Below are positions 7,903 through 16,309 of a stretch of 44,650 nt of DNA, piece after piece. Source of the stretch: Streptococcaceae bacterium (GTDB taxonomy: Bacteria; Bacillota; Bacilli; Lactobacillales; Streptococcaceae). The notes beneath the pieces were generated by a model. The model was not told the origin of the DNA and made no database searches. It was given only the letters and a program-made list of their open reading frames with translations. Each line of letters starts with the position of its first letter. Positions within the stretch are counted from its first letter, which is position 1. The stretch lies in NCBI GenBank assembly GCA_031254115.1, contig JAIRUZ010000071.1, positions 1 through 44,650 of the forward strand, given 5' to 3'. The translations under genes were made by a program, and so were the position numbers.

Positions 7903-8221
7903 CTGATTTGTGAACTTCTAATCATTCTTTATTCTCTAATTTCTTTTGCTTATCCTGAAAACTGCAGACTACAAACAAAATCCAACAAATGACTGCCATT
8001 GACAAGCCTATAAACGCTGGGATTAATGCTTGATTAGTCGCATTATTGATTTCTTTTAGTTGAGCGGGCGTATTCCCATCTGGATCCCAGTCATAAAAAG
8101 TAGCAACCAATCCTGCATTCAAAAATGCAAGAATTGCTCCTACACTAAAAACTCCAGCAAAGACAGCTGAAATAATTTTCACAGTTTTAATTATTCAACC
8201 TCGCCAACTTTTCCGTCTGAT
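7868..8221. repeat. 333-bp segment bounded by 21-bp direct repeats in the prfA tail
   Basis: Direct repeats at 7868-7888 and 8201-8221 (20 of 21 bases equal) enclose one small AT-rich gene. The arrangement is what site-specific integration into a gene's 3' end, with restoration of that end, or a tandem duplication would leave. No integrase is present in the segment. Confidence 0.65.
7922..8182 (-). CDS. Small two-helix membrane protein in the inserted segment
   Basis: 86 residues with hydrophobic segments at about 4-28 and 52-73 separated by a polar loop with WDPDGNTPAQ, and a charged tail KQKKLENKE. The family is not recognised. The start is GTG 8182, 4 bases after the prfA stop and without a clear ribosome site. 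Base composition is visibly richer in A+T than the neighbours, which, with the flanking prfA repeats, suggests it was acquired. Confidence 0.65.
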   Translation of the reverse strand: MKIISAVFAGVFSVGAILAFLNAGLVATFYDWDPDGNTPAQLKEINNATNQALIPAFIGLSMAVICWILFVVCSFQDKQKKLENKE

Positions 8222-9248
8222 CCGCCATGACAAGCGCGTCAATAATTTCTCCCAAATCGCCTGAAATAATGCGGTCCAATTTTTGCACTGTCAGCCCAAT
8301 CCGGTGATCCGTCACACGATTTTGCGAAAAATTATAGGTGCGAATGCGCTCGCTTCTATCACCCGTGCCAATCGCCGACTTGCGCGTGGCGTCATTTTTG
8401 TCTCGCTCAATCTGCTGATAATAGTCAAAGACCTTGGTGCTCAGCAGCTTAATCGCTTTTTCGCGGTTTTTAATCTGCGTGCGCTCTTCTTGCATTTCGA
8501 CCTTAATACCTGTTGGCAAATGCACCATGCGCACAGCAGTTGCGACCTTATTGACATTTTGCCCGCCAGCACCTGACGCATGATAAATATCCGTGCGAAT
8601 CTCGTTCGGGTCAATCTGATAGTCAAAGGCTTCAATCTCGGGCATGACAAGCACCGTCGCTGTCGACGTGTGCACGCGCCCTTGCGTTTCGGTCACTGGC
8701 ACACGCTGCACGCGGTGTGCGCCCGATTCAAATTTGAGCTTGCTGTAAACATTGACACCAGAAATCAGCACAGAAACCTCTTTGTAGCCGCCAATTCCCG
8801 TGACATTTGCCTCCATCAGCTCAAACTTCCATCCTTGGGACTCGCTGTAATGCTGATACATAGTAAGCAAATCGCCCGCAAATAGTGCGGCTTCGTCGCC
8901 GCCCGCCGCGCCGCGGATTTCAAGGACAATATTTTTCCCGTCGTTGGGATCTTTTGGCAGCATCAAAATCTTGAGCTGCTCTTCAAGCGCCGCTTTTTGC
9001 ACTTTGCCTTCTGCAAGTTCTGCCTTCGCCAATTCGCCTAGTTCGGGGTCTGCCAGCATTTCCTCAGCCTCTATCAGCTGCTGCAAAACGTTTTTGTAAG
9101 CCGTGTAACAGCTAACCACCTCGCGCAGCTGCCCTTCCTCGCGCGACAAGGCCAAAAAACGGCGGCTGTCAGCCACCACCTCAGGGTCTGACAACAATTC
9201 GTGCAATTCCTCGTAACGCCCGAGAATGGATTCTAGCTGATTAAACAC
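8187..9248 (-). CDS. prfA: Peptide chain release factor 1
   Basis: Recognises UAA and UAG and triggers peptide release. The 353-residue protein has the catalytic GGQ (228-230, in GAGGQNVNK) and the RF1-type PxT tripeptide (PVT, 184-186). It begins with GTG 9248, with GAGG 6 bases ahead. A second, partial copy of its 3' end lies 333 bp downstream beside the MFS gene. PrmC, encoded further along, methylates its GGQ glutamine. Confidence 0.97.
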   Translation of the reverse strand: MFNQLESILGRYEELHELLSDPEVVADSRRFLALSREEGQLREVVSCYTAYKNVLQQLIEAEEMLADPELGELAKAELAEGKVQKAALEEQLKILMLPKDPNDGKNIVLEIRGAAGGDEAALFAGDLLTMYQHYSESQGWKFELMEANVTGIGGYKEVSVLISGVNVYSKLKFESGAHRVQRVPVTETQGRVHTSTATVLVMPEIEAFDYQIDPNEIRTDIYHASGAGGQNVNKVATAVRMVHLPTGIKVEMQEERTQIKNREKAIKLLSTKVFDYYQQIERDKNDATRKSAIGTGDRSERIRTYNFSQNRVTDHRIGLTVQKLDRIISGDLGEIIDALVMADQTEKLARLNN

Positions 9249-9368
9249 TGTTTCCTCACTTCTTTAGTTATAAATTTTTTCAAGTTTTGTTTTCATTTTT
9301 GTAGCTAATCGGTGCACCAGCAATAGATTACCGCCACGTATCCAGAGATTAGGAAATTCTCGCGGCTG
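9249..9368. other. 120-base gap between tdk and prfA
   Basis: No gene or clear promoter is seen. CTAATC (minus strand, near 9350) and GATTAG (near 9310) could pair weakly across a large loop. The tdk frame stays open for 34 codons past its TGA, which is not unlikely by chance. Streptococci often have a small tautomerase gene here; none is recognisable. Confidence 0.4.
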
Positions 9369-9944
9369 TCATGCGTCTGCCTCTGGATTCATATAATGCT
9401 TTCGGCAAACAGGCAGGTAGCTTTCATTGCCGCCGATTTGCAGCTGTTCGCCCTCGTAGACAGGCTGGCCGTCAATTGTGCGCAGCGCCATTGTGGCTTT
9501 CTTGTGGCAAAACCAGCAAACGGTCTTGATTTCCTCAATCTTGTCAGACAGCAAAAGCAGATATTTTGAGCCCTCAAAAAGTTCATTGCGAAAGTCATTT
9601 TTGAGCCCGTAAGCCATGACTGGAATGTCCAGCTCATCGACAATGCGCGCAAAATCGTAAATGTGCGCCTTCGTCAAAAACTGCGCCTCATCAATCAAAA
9701 TGCACGCTGGCTTTTCTGTCAGCTGCTCTACATAGTCAAACACCGCCATCTCATCCGAAATCGCGAGCGCATCGTGCGAAATCCCGATGCGCGACGCCAC
9801 CACGCCTTGCCCCACACGTGTATCGAGAATCGAAGTCATCAAAAGCACGGGCTTGCCCTCTTCCTCGTAATTGTGTGTAACTTTGAGAATGTCAATTGAT
9901 TTGCCCGAGTTCATCGTCCCGTAGCGAAAATATAATTGCGCCAT
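9369..9944 (-). CDS. tdk: Thymidine kinase
   Basis: Salvages thymidine to dTMP with ATP. The 191-residue protein is a type II kinase: P-loop GTMNSGKS at residues 9-16, Walker B-like ILIDEAQFL, and a zinc-binding part with CWFCHKK and a later CRKHY. GAAAGG precedes ATG 9944. It heads the prfA-prmC operon, as in streptococci, and is preceded by a structured leader ending in an intrinsic terminator about 32 bases before the start. Confidence 0.96.
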   Translation of the reverse strand: MAQLYFRYGTMNSGKSIDILKVTHNYEEEGKPVLLMTSILDTRVGQGVVASRIGISHDALAISDEMAVFDYVEQLTEKPACILIDEAQFLTKAHIYDFARIVDELDIPVMAYGLKNDFRNELFEGSKYLLLLSDKIEEIKTVCWFCHKKATMALRTIDGQPVYEGEQLQIGGNESYLPVCRKHYMNPEADA

Positions 9945-9975
9945 GTTTTCCTTTCATTTTTTGCGTCAAACAATC

Positions 9976-10012
9976 AAAAACTTCCGTTCGGCCGCGTCAC
10001 CGTTCGGAAGTT
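9976..10012 (-). terminator. Intrinsic terminator just before tdk
   Basis: AACTTCCG (10012-10005) pairs with CGGAAGTT (9986-9979), followed by TTTTT. It stands about 105 bases after the SseB-TyrA stop and 32 before the tdk ATG. It may end the upstream gene, or act as an attenuator of transcripts begun at the promoter within 10091-10119. Confidence 0.7.
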
Positions 10013-10020
10013 GTGACTCG

Positions 10021-10075
10021 ACTTGGCAGCTTTTACCACCGTACGAGAGCGAACATCAGCGTGATGCCGCCAAGT
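10021..10075 (-). promoter_or_regulatory. Leader hairpin upstream of tdk
   Basis: ACTTGGCGGC (10075-10066) and GCTGCCAAGT (10030-10021) form a 10-bp stem with one G-U pair around a 35-base loop. It lies in the predicted 140-base tdk leader, upstream of the terminator hairpin. A third possible stem, GTCAC/GTGAC, would trap the terminator's left arm in its loop. Confidence 0.45.
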
Positions 10076-10090
10076 GTTTGACAGATTTTG

Positions 10091-10119
10091 ATTGTACTAG
10101 AAACTTTTTGCGCTGTCAG
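10091..10119 (-). promoter_or_regulatory. Predicted tdk operon promoter
   Basis: -35 CTGACA (10119-10114), exact 17-bp spacer, -10 TACAAT (10096-10091). The -35 overlaps the stop codon of the preceding gene. The -35 is also a half copy of the iterated palindrome, so it could be coincidental. Confidence 0.5.
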
Positions 10120-12161
10120 CCCAAAAGTTTGCGAAGTTTTCTTCCGTCGCCTGACAAAACCGCGCCAGCCAATTGATCCAGCTGCGTGCGCAATTCTGTC
10201 AGCTGCTCCAGCACATTTTCCGCATTTTCAAAGATTTCGTTCACGTTAAATTCGAGCGTGTCAGCAAGCAGCGCGTTATTTTCTGCGCTCATGAGCGCGT
10301 CAGCTTCTGGATACGATTTCAAAAGTGCCCGACTGTTTTTTGTCAGCGCTGACAAAACAAGCGTTGGCATCTGCTCGAGGCCACCCATTGCCTTGTCATG
10401 CGCCTCCGCGTCTATCACCGCAAAACGTGCCCCGCTATCAGCGAGCAATTCTTGTACTTGCTCATTATCAGCTGACAACACATAAGTTTTGTCTCTAAAG
10501 AGCGCTGCGCTCGCCTCGTCAGCTGAGCCGATCACTGGATGCCCACCAACAAACGTAACTTCTTTTCCATCAAATAGTTTCTTCGCTGACGCAACAATTT
10601 CCGCTTTCGTGCTGCCCGTATCCGTAATCAATACACCCGCATGCAACGGCAAACCAGCCAATTGTTTCAAAATCGCCAGATTCTTTTTCTCTGGCAAACT
10701 CAAAAGAATGACCGAAGCCTTCTCAGCTGCTGCGTTAAGGCTTTCCACCACCAAATTAAAACGTCCCGTAGCCACGCTCGCGGTGCGCGCTGAGGCATCG
10801 GTATCGTAACCGACCAAATAAGCTTTCGGATCTTTTGCGCGAATCACAGCAGCAAGAGAAGCACCAACAACGCCCAGACCAATAATCAAAACATTTTGGC
10901 GGCCCAACACAACCAGTTTTTGACGGTCCACTTGTACACCGTGCGTGAATGGATTGATATGTGCAAAATTAACGGCTGGAAGCGCGGTGAATAAATCACC
11001 AATTGCCTCCGTGCGCGACACACGAAACGCCTCAAACGCGCGCAAGAACTGCGACGGAATCTGCGTAAAATTCGTAAAGGCAATCAGCTCATCGTCGTCA
11101 TCATGTGACTCAGGATGCAACAGGAAATGATGCTCCAAATACTGCACCATCTCATCTTCGCTGCGCGCAGACGCATTTTCTTTTGATTCACTGGACTCAT
11201 AAATCAAATAACTAGGAATGGCTACTTTCTCGGCAAATGCGCCGCTACCTACTTTTGTCGAAAATGCCGTGTAATCAGCCGTTTTTACATCAATTGCAGC
11301 CGCGTTGTAGTCTTCCTTGGACGTTTCAAAAGCAATCACAAACGTCGCCTCAGCGCCTTTTTTCGCCTCGCCCATATAAAGACGCGTGAGCGCATCGTCA
11401 GACTCGACGAAGCTAATGAGACCGCGCAATAAAGCCGTCGGAATACTCGTCACAGGTTTGAAATCTAAAGCGTCTAAGCCTTGAGGAATTGCTGGTTGCG
11501 GCTGTTCTTCTACGGCAATTTCGGATGCTTCATTTTCAGCTTCATCTTTGACAGCATTCTCTGCCTCTGACTCAGGCTCCGTCTGCGTTTCAGCAGTTTC
11601 GGGCACAACTTCAGGTTCAATTTCAGACACTTCTTCTGGTTCTGCTAGCGTTTCGGGCGCGGGCTCATCCACAGGCTTTACTTCCCCGCGCTCGCTGCGA
11701 CGCGGAAAAAGTGGCTCCGTGGGCACGGACGCAGGCGTCTCTTTTTCAGCTTCAGGCACAGTGTTCTCCTCTTCGGCGTTTAAAACTGCTGTCCGGCTCA
11801 GGCGAATGCTGTCCGTTTCAGGATTAATCAGGAGGAAATCAACATCATCGAGCTCCTTGAGCAAATCTTTCAAATCCTCAAAATTCATCGTTGTCAAATC
11901 CGACGTCGGATCGTCAACAATTTTTGAACGGCTGGTGTAGAGATGCAGAAAATTCTCGCCATTGTCGTCTTCAAAGACGACAAAGCCGCCCTCTTCAAGC
12001 GCGAAAGTTGCATAATTTTCTTTCAGCCAAACAAGCGTTGCGTCGGCGCTTTTAAATTCAAGCGCGCTAATCTGGCGCTCTTTGCGGCCGCGTGCGCGAT
12101 GCGTCGCGGTTCCTGATTTGTCGTCATCTTTATCGTCTCTAAAGACATCAAATATTCCCAT
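10116..12161 (-). CDS. SseB-like / prephenate dehydrogenase-like fusion protein
   Basis: A single 681-codon frame. Residues about 32-122 resemble an SseB N-terminal domain (ending DVDFLLINPETDSIRL); 128-225 is a Glu/Pro-rich, probably disordered linker; 240-322 resembles the SseB C-terminal domain; 335-416 looks like a second SseB N-type unit (FAHINPFTHGVQVDRQKL). From 422 a Rossmann domain of the TyrA family begins: NVLIIGLGVVGASLAAV, then TDTGSTKAEI (514-519) and GGHPVIGS (539-546). The catalytic His of the last motif is kept, but the family's SHLPH motif is replaced by EQMPT (about 596-600) and the helical end is short. Prephenate oxidation is therefore doubtful. It sits outside any aromatic operon, has its own promoter, and is followed by tdk. 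Function unknown. Confidence 0.75.
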   Translation of the reverse strand: MGIFDVFRDDKDDDKSGTATHRARGRKERQISALEFKSADATLVWLKENYATFALEEGGFVVFEDDNGENFLHLYTSRSKIVDDPTSDLTTMNFEDLKDLLKELDDVDFLLINPETDSIRLSRTAVLNAEEENTVPEAEKETPASVPTEPLFPRRSERGEVKPVDEPAPETLAEPEEVSEIEPEVVPETAETQTEPESEAENAVKDEAENEASEIAVEEQPQPAIPQGLDALDFKPVTSIPTALLRGLISFVESDDALTRLYMGEAKKGAEATFVIAFETSKEDYNAAAIDVKTADYTAFSTKVGSGAFAEKVAIPSYLIYESSESKENASARSEDEMVQYLEHHFLLHPESHDDDDELIAFTNFTQIPSQFLRAFEAFRVSRTEAIGDLFTALPAVNFAHINPFTHGVQVDRQKLVVLGRQNVLIIGLGVVGASLAAVIRAKDPKAYLVGYDTDASARTASVATGRFNLVVESLNAAAEKASVILLSLPEKKNLAILKQLAGLPLHAGVLITDTGSTKAEIVASAKKLFDGKEVTFVGGHPVIGSADEASAALFRDKTYVLSADNEQVQELLADSGARFAVIDAEAHDKAMGGLEQMPTLVLSALTKNSRALLKSYPEADALMSAENNALLADTLEFNVNEIFENAENVLEQLTELRTQLDQLAGAVLSGDGRKLRKLLG
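10341..10354. repeat. Iterated palindrome copy in the SseB-TyrA gene
   Basis: Perfect copy; read as LSALTKN near residue 606, beside the altered motif EQMPT. Confidence 0.9.
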
Positions 12162-12195
12162 TTTATCCCCTTCTTATTCAAAAATCCTTGATTGT

Positions 12196-12204
12196 ATTAT
12201 AACA
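12196..12204 (-). promoter_or_regulatory. Extended -10 promoter of the SseB-TyrA fusion gene
   Basis: TGT-TATAAT on the minus strand just after the der stop. The leader is about 27 bases with AAGGGGATAAA before ATG 12161. Confidence 0.6.
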
Positions 12205-12208
12205 TAAA

Positions 12209-13519
12209 TCACTTACGTTTGCGTGCAATGATATGTATTGGTGTCCCCGTATAAATAAACGCCTTGCGAATCTGATTTTCAAGAAAACGCAAATAACTAA
12301 AATGCATCAATTCTTCTTCATTGACAAAGACGACAAAAGTCGGCGGTTTAATCGCCACTTGCTGCGCCATGAAAATCTTGAGGCGCTTGCCTTTGTCAGT
12401 CGGCGTCGGATTTGTCGCGACCGCATCTTGAATCACGTCATTGAGCACGCTCGTTGTGATTCTGAGATTTTGATAGTCGTGAATTTCCTTGATTTTGTCA
12501 GGCAATGTCGAAAGACGCTGCTTAGTCATAGCTGACACATAAACGATAGGCGCATAATCCAAGAATTTAAATTTGGTTCGGATTTCTTCCTCAAATTTTG
12601 CCATCGTGTGATTGTCTTTATCAAGCGTGTCCCATTTATTGACGACAAGAAGAATGCCTTTGCCAGCTTCGTGTGCAAAGCCTGCGATGCGCATGTCGTA
12701 CTCACGAATGCCTTCTTCGGCGTTAATCACCATGAGGACAATATCGCTACGATCAATCGCACGCATAGCGCGCATGACTGAATATTTCTCGGTCGACTCG
12801 TAAATTTTTCCTGATTTACGCAGGCCCGCCGTGTCAATCATGAGAAATTCTTGGCCGTCAGCGTCCGTAAAGCGCGTGTCAATCGCATCGCGCGTCGTTC
12901 CAGCAATCGGCGAGGCAATCACACGCTCTTCGCCAAGCATCGCATTGACAAGGCTTGATTTTCCGACATTTGGCCGACCAATCAAGCTAAAGCGAATCAG
13001 ATTTGGATTCTCCTCTTCGCTGTCAGCGGGAAGTGCCGCAATAATAGCGTCTAGCACGTCGCCAGAGCCAATGCCGTGAACGGCAGACATCGGGAGTGGC
13101 TCACCAAGCCCCAAACTATAAAAATCATAAATTTCAAGACGACGCTCAGGGTTATCGGTTTTATTAACCACGAGAATCACGGGTTTATCTGTTTTATAGA
13201 GAATCTGTGCAACGGCCTCGTCGCCGTCTGTCACGCCCGTCTCACCATCAACGACCGCGACGATGACATCAGCTTCATTCATCGCAATTTCAGCTTGCGC
13301 ACGAATTTGCGTCATAAATGGCGCGTCTGACAACTCAATGCCGCCCGTGTCAATCAGCGCAAAGTTTTTACCGAGCCATTCTCCTGTTGCATAGATTCTA
13401 TCGCGCGTCACGCCAGGCGTGTCCTCGACAATCGAAATGCGCTCGCCTGCAAGTCGATTGAAAATGGTCGATTTGCCAACGTTCGGTCGCCCGACGATAG
13501 CTACTGTTGGTATACTCAT
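12209..13519 (-). CDS. der: Ribosome assembly GTPase Der (EngA)
   Basis: Two consecutive GTPase domains and a C-terminal KH-like domain, needed for 50S subunit maturation. Domain one: [17 protein letters not shown]. Domain two: [17 protein letters not shown]. Length 436 is normal. ATG 13519 lies 7 bases after an extended -10 (TGT-TATACT) with no room for a Shine-Dalgarno site, so the mRNA is predicted to be leaderless, surprising for an essential gene. Confidence 0.97.
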   Translation of the reverse strand: MSIPTVAIVGRPNVGKSTIFNRLAGERISIVEDTPGVTRDRIYATGEWLGKNFALIDTGGIELSDAPFMTQIRAQAEIAMNEADVIVAVVDGETGVTDGDEAVAQILYKTDKPVILVVNKTDNPERRLEIYDFYSLGLGEPLPMSAVHGIGSGDVLDAIIAALPADSEEENPNLIRFSLIGRPNVGKSSLVNAMLGEERVIASPIAGTTRDAIDTRFTDADGQEFLMIDTAGLRKSGKIYESTEKYSVMRAMRAIDRSDIVLMVINAEEGIREYDMRIAGFAHEAGKGILLVVNKWDTLDKDNHTMAKFEEEIRTKFKFLDYAPIVYVSAMTKQRLSTLPDKIKEIHDYQNLRITTSVLNDVIQDAVATNPTPTDKGKRLKIFMAQQVAIKPPTFVVFVNEEELMHFSYLRFLENQIRKAFIYTGTPIHIIARKRK

Positions 13520-13526
13520 AGAGACT

Positions 13527-13535
13527 AGTATAACA
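13527..13535 (-). promoter_or_regulatory. der promoter, TTTTTTTGTTATACT class
   Basis: Poly-T followed by extended -10 TGT-TATACT on the minus strand. The same 15-base string occurs before sufC and before the ferredoxin-NADP reductase gene. The predicted transcription start coincides with the der ATG. Confidence 0.7.
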
Positions 13536-13546
13536 AAAAAACGGCA

Positions 13547-14266
13547 TTATTTCAGCAGTTTTTTTCGGTTAAGGTTTTCGGTTGAAGAGGGATTTTCAGG
13601 TTGTCCCCATTGCAGGGCGATACGCTCGGACCACGTTGTATCAAGTCTGCGTGCACCCGCGTAATCCTCTTGCACCTTGTCATACGCGCGAATAACAGTT
13701 TCGTCTTGCAGCTGATAGGTTTCTGGCATTACCACGCTTTCGTACGGCAGGCGTGGCTTGACGTCGTTTCGGCGCGCAGGTTTGCCAAGTGCGATGCCAA
13801 ATAAAGGATAGGTATAATCTGGCAGCGCCAGCACATCTGAAATTTCTGACGATTGGTCACGAATGAGCCCAATCATCACGCCGCCAAAGCCTCCTGATTC
13901 TGCGGCGAGCAGGACATTTTCTGCGGCGAGAGCTGCGTCAATGCTCGAGATCAAAAGGCTCTCGACGCCAGCGGGCTGAAAATCACCGCCATTTAGTGTG
14001 ACGGCCGTTTCTGCACGTTTCAAATCGCCAACAAACACAAGATAATGCGAACAATTTTTAATCGCTTTTTGCGGCTGATGCGCGAAAAGCGCGTCTTTTT
14101 GCGCTTGCGAGCTGACCACAATAATCGAATATGACTGGAAATTTTTCCAATTTGACGCGGCGCGCCCTGCGTTAATCCACGTTTTGAGCGTGTCCTCAGG
14201 GATTTTTTCTTCCGTAAAATTGCGTACAGACGCATGTTTTTGCATCAGATTTATAAGTTCATTCAT
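13547..14266 (-). CDS. Nitroreductase-family NADPH-dependent oxidoreductase
   Basis: 239-residue FMN enzyme of the NfsA/FRP-like branch: N-terminal HASVRNFTEEKIPEDTL, middle ASNWKNFQSYSIIVV, and LLAAESGGFGGVMIGLIRD typical of the flavin fold. It probably reduces nitro compounds, quinones or free flavin with NADPH. The start overlaps the end of dnaI by 8 bases, so it is the tail of the nrdR-dnaB-dnaI operon. The stop is followed by the der promoter. Confidence 0.88.
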   Translation of the reverse strand: MNELINLMQKHASVRNFTEEKIPEDTLKTWINAGRAASNWKNFQSYSIIVVSSQAQKDALFAHQPQKAIKNCSHYLVFVGDLKRAETAVTLNGGDFQPAGVESLLISSIDAALAAENVLLAAESGGFGGVMIGLIRDQSSEISDVLALPDYTYPLFGIALGKPARRNDVKPRLPYESVVMPETYQLQDETVIRAYDKVQEDYAGARRLDTTWSERIALQWGQPENPSSTENLNRKKLLK

Positions 14267-15116
14267 GACGACGGTTGACTCCTTCTAAGTGAATTTCTTT
14301 GGCGAGAAAATGAATGCGCTCCATAACGCGCTTTGCAGGCCAAATGTCTTTTTCATTGCGCGTTTCTGCGAGATGCGCCTCTAAATCTGCCATCGATAAA
14401 TTGGACGTGAAAAAGGTCGGGAGGCTATTGTCCATGCGATATTGCAGGATTACTTGGAGAATGCTATCGCGCACCCAGTTGCTATTTGTTTCGGCACCGA
14501 TGTCATCCAAAACCAGAATGGGCGCGGTTTTCAGATTTTCCACGCGTGCACGGTAATTGTCGTACGTGGACTCGGCGATGAAAGTCGGATAATGCACAAG
14601 CGTTGTCTTGTAGCCGTAGTCTGCAAGCGAATTTGCCATGCTCGCGAGAATAAATGACTTTCCAACGCCAAAATCGCCATACAAATAAATGCCTTTGGCG
14701 GCTGACGGGTTTTGAATAAACGTTGTCAGCGCTGACAGAACGGCTAAGCGCGATTCCAGTTTCTCAACGTCGCTGAGCGTGACTTTTTTGAGACGCTCGG
14801 GCAAGCCAATCAGCTGAATACGCGCACTTTTTTCTTGCAGCGCCAGCTGACGCGCGTTTTCAGGCATTTCTTTATAAACGACCTCGGCGTAGCCATTGCT
14901 CAAAACGAGCGTCGGCAAATAGCTTTTTTCCAGCTTTTCTTTTTCCGTCACGTACTCGTAAAATTGCGCATAAGAGCGCGCAATGGCGTCGTCTGACAGC
15001 TGATGGTGTGCGATAAAAGCCACGATTTCAGGGTGCGCGAGCGTTGCCATACGCTGTTTTTCAAAGGCCGCGGCGAGCTCGGGGTGCTTACCAATAATAT
15101 TTGAAATGGCTTCCAT
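14259..15116 (-). CDS. dnaI: Helicase loader DnaI
   Basis: Loads the replicative helicase at origins and restarted forks. The 285-residue protein has the N-terminal helicase-interaction region (about 1-115) and a C-terminal AAA+ ATPase with Walker A YLYGDFGVGKSF and Walker B LVLDDIGAE. It follows dnaB with a TAATG overlap, the standard Firmicutes arrangement. A perfect palindrome copy (14724-14737) encodes LSALTTF just before the Walker A region. Confidence 0.95.
   Translation of the reverse strand: MEAISNIIGKHPELAAAFEKQRMATLAHPEIVAFIAHHQLSDDAIARSYAQFYEYVTEKEKLEKSYLPTLVLSNGYAEVVYKEMPENARQLALQEKSARIQLIGLPERLKKVTLSDVEKLESRLAVLSALTTFIQNPSAAKGIYLYGDFGVGKSFILASMANSLADYGYKTTLVHYPTFIAESTYDNYRARVENLKTAPILVLDDIGAETNSNWVRDSILQVILQYRMDNSLPTFFTSNLSMADLEAHLAETRNEKDIWPAKRVMERIHFLAKEIHLEGVNRRHE
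14724..14737. repeat. Iterated palindrome copy in dnaI
   Basis: Perfect copy; read as LSALTTF. Confidence 0.9.
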
Positions 15117-16309
15117 TATGATTTTTCCTTTCCGAGATTGGCGAGCGCGTCCAGCATCTGCTGCGCGGCGGCTTCCGCTTTCGCTTTCGCTTCAGGCGAC
15201 GTATTTTCTTTGAAATCTGGATTTGACCACGCGGGCTGCGGTTTGACCGTTTTTTTCGGCTTTGCTTTGGCATGCTTTTTTGCTTCGATTTCCGCGGCAT
15301 AGGCGTCAATGCGCGCGAGCGCGTCTTCTGCCGTCGCAACTTTGTGGCGCATCCAGTCATTTGCGACGCGATTCACAAGCGTTTGGACAAGGCTCGCGCG
15401 TTTGAGCTGAACGATGATGTAGTGAATGAGAATATTTTGCACGTCGTCAGGCAGTTTTAATTCTGCAAGCGCTGACAAGCGATTTTTTTCGTCGCCCGAA
15501 ACAAAGCCGCCCATTTGGCGTTTGAGCTGCGCCAGAAAATCAAGCGGCGCGTGCGCTTTGGCGACGCGCGCGAGCTGTCGTTGTGGCTCTGACAGATTGG
15601 CAACAGCTGACAAATCGGGCGCCTCCGCTGACAAATTTTCCCGAATAAGTTGCGCTGACAGTTGCGCGAGATTCAGCGTGCCGTCCGCGTTCGCAGCTTC
15701 TGTCGCGCGTTTAAAGAGCGCATACCAATCCAACTGAAACTTGTCAGCCATGCCGTACAGCTGCAAAATATCCGCATCTTCATTTAGAAAGCGCAATTTT
15801 TGCGAGGTCAGCGCCGTTTTGAACGCTGATAAATCAAAACCGTGTCTATCAGCGCTGACAGGCATTTCTGACGTTTTTATGTCAGCTGACAGCCTGAAAA
15901 CGTCAGACAATTTTTTAGAAACACGCCGTCCTTGCGGCACTTCGCGCTGCAGCTGCTCGAACTCTGATGCGCCAAGTCTAGCACGCAGCAAGGCCGTGTA
16001 AAATGCGTCCGCAAGAAATGCTTCAAACGTCAGCGGACTTTTCACATCGAGCGTCAGCTGATTGGGCGCTTCATAAATCGCAATCAAATCAAGCGCTGAC
16101 AGCTTGTCAAGCGCACTTTCAAACTTGGGCAATCCGATTGACAAATGCTCAAGTAGCCGCGCAATCCGCCCCGTTTTGAGCGTGCGCAAAAGCTGATACA
16201 AACTTGCCGCCACAGGCTCTAGCACAGGCAAATAAAGCCTTGCGAATGTCGTCTCGTCAAAGCTTGTCTTCTCGCTATTTACCGTATGAAATGTATCGCC
16301 AGGTCGCAT
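15116..16309 (-). CDS. dnaB: Replication initiation and membrane attachment protein DnaB
   Basis: 397-residue Firmicutes DnaB (not the helicase), which works with DnaD and DnaI to place the helicase. The N-terminal part has winged-helix character; the C-terminal region ends in a lysine/alanine-rich tail preceded by PAWSNPDFKENTS. Assignment rests on moderate sequence resemblance plus its place between nrdR and dnaI. It overlaps nrdR and dnaI as TAATG. Several imperfect palindrome copies lie inside, e.g. 15847-15860. Confidence 0.9.
   Translation of the reverse strand: MRPGDTFHTVNSEKTSFDETTFARLYLPVLEPVAASLYQLLRTLKTGRIARLLEHLSIGLPKFESALDKLSALDLIAIYEAPNQLTLDVKSPLTFEAFLADAFYTALLRARLGASEFEQLQREVPQGRRVSKKLSDVFRLSADIKTSEMPVSADRHGFDLSAFKTALTSQKLRFLNEDADILQLYGMADKFQLDWYALFKRATEAANADGTLNLAQLSAQLIRENLSAEAPDLSAVANLSEPQRQLARVAKAHAPLDFLAQLKRQMGGFVSGDEKNRLSALAELKLPDDVQNILIHYIIVQLKRASLVQTLVNRVANDWMRHKVATAEDALARIDAYAAEIEAKKHAKAKPKKTVKPQPAWSNPDFKENTSPEAKAKAEAAAQQMLDALANLGKEKS

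Noticed and set aside
9267-9368. Readthrough extension of tdk past its TGA
   Set aside because: Thirty-four open codons can arise by chance at this composition and no readthrough signal is seen.
11548-11940. Plus-strand Ser-rich 130-residue frame
   Set aside because: It is the antisense of the Glu/Pro-rich linker of the SseB-TyrA protein and has no start signals.
10116-12161. Plain prephenate dehydrogenase (tyrA)
   Set aside because: Over 400 extra N-terminal residues, loss of the SHLPH motif and lack of an aromatic operon make the simple name misleading.
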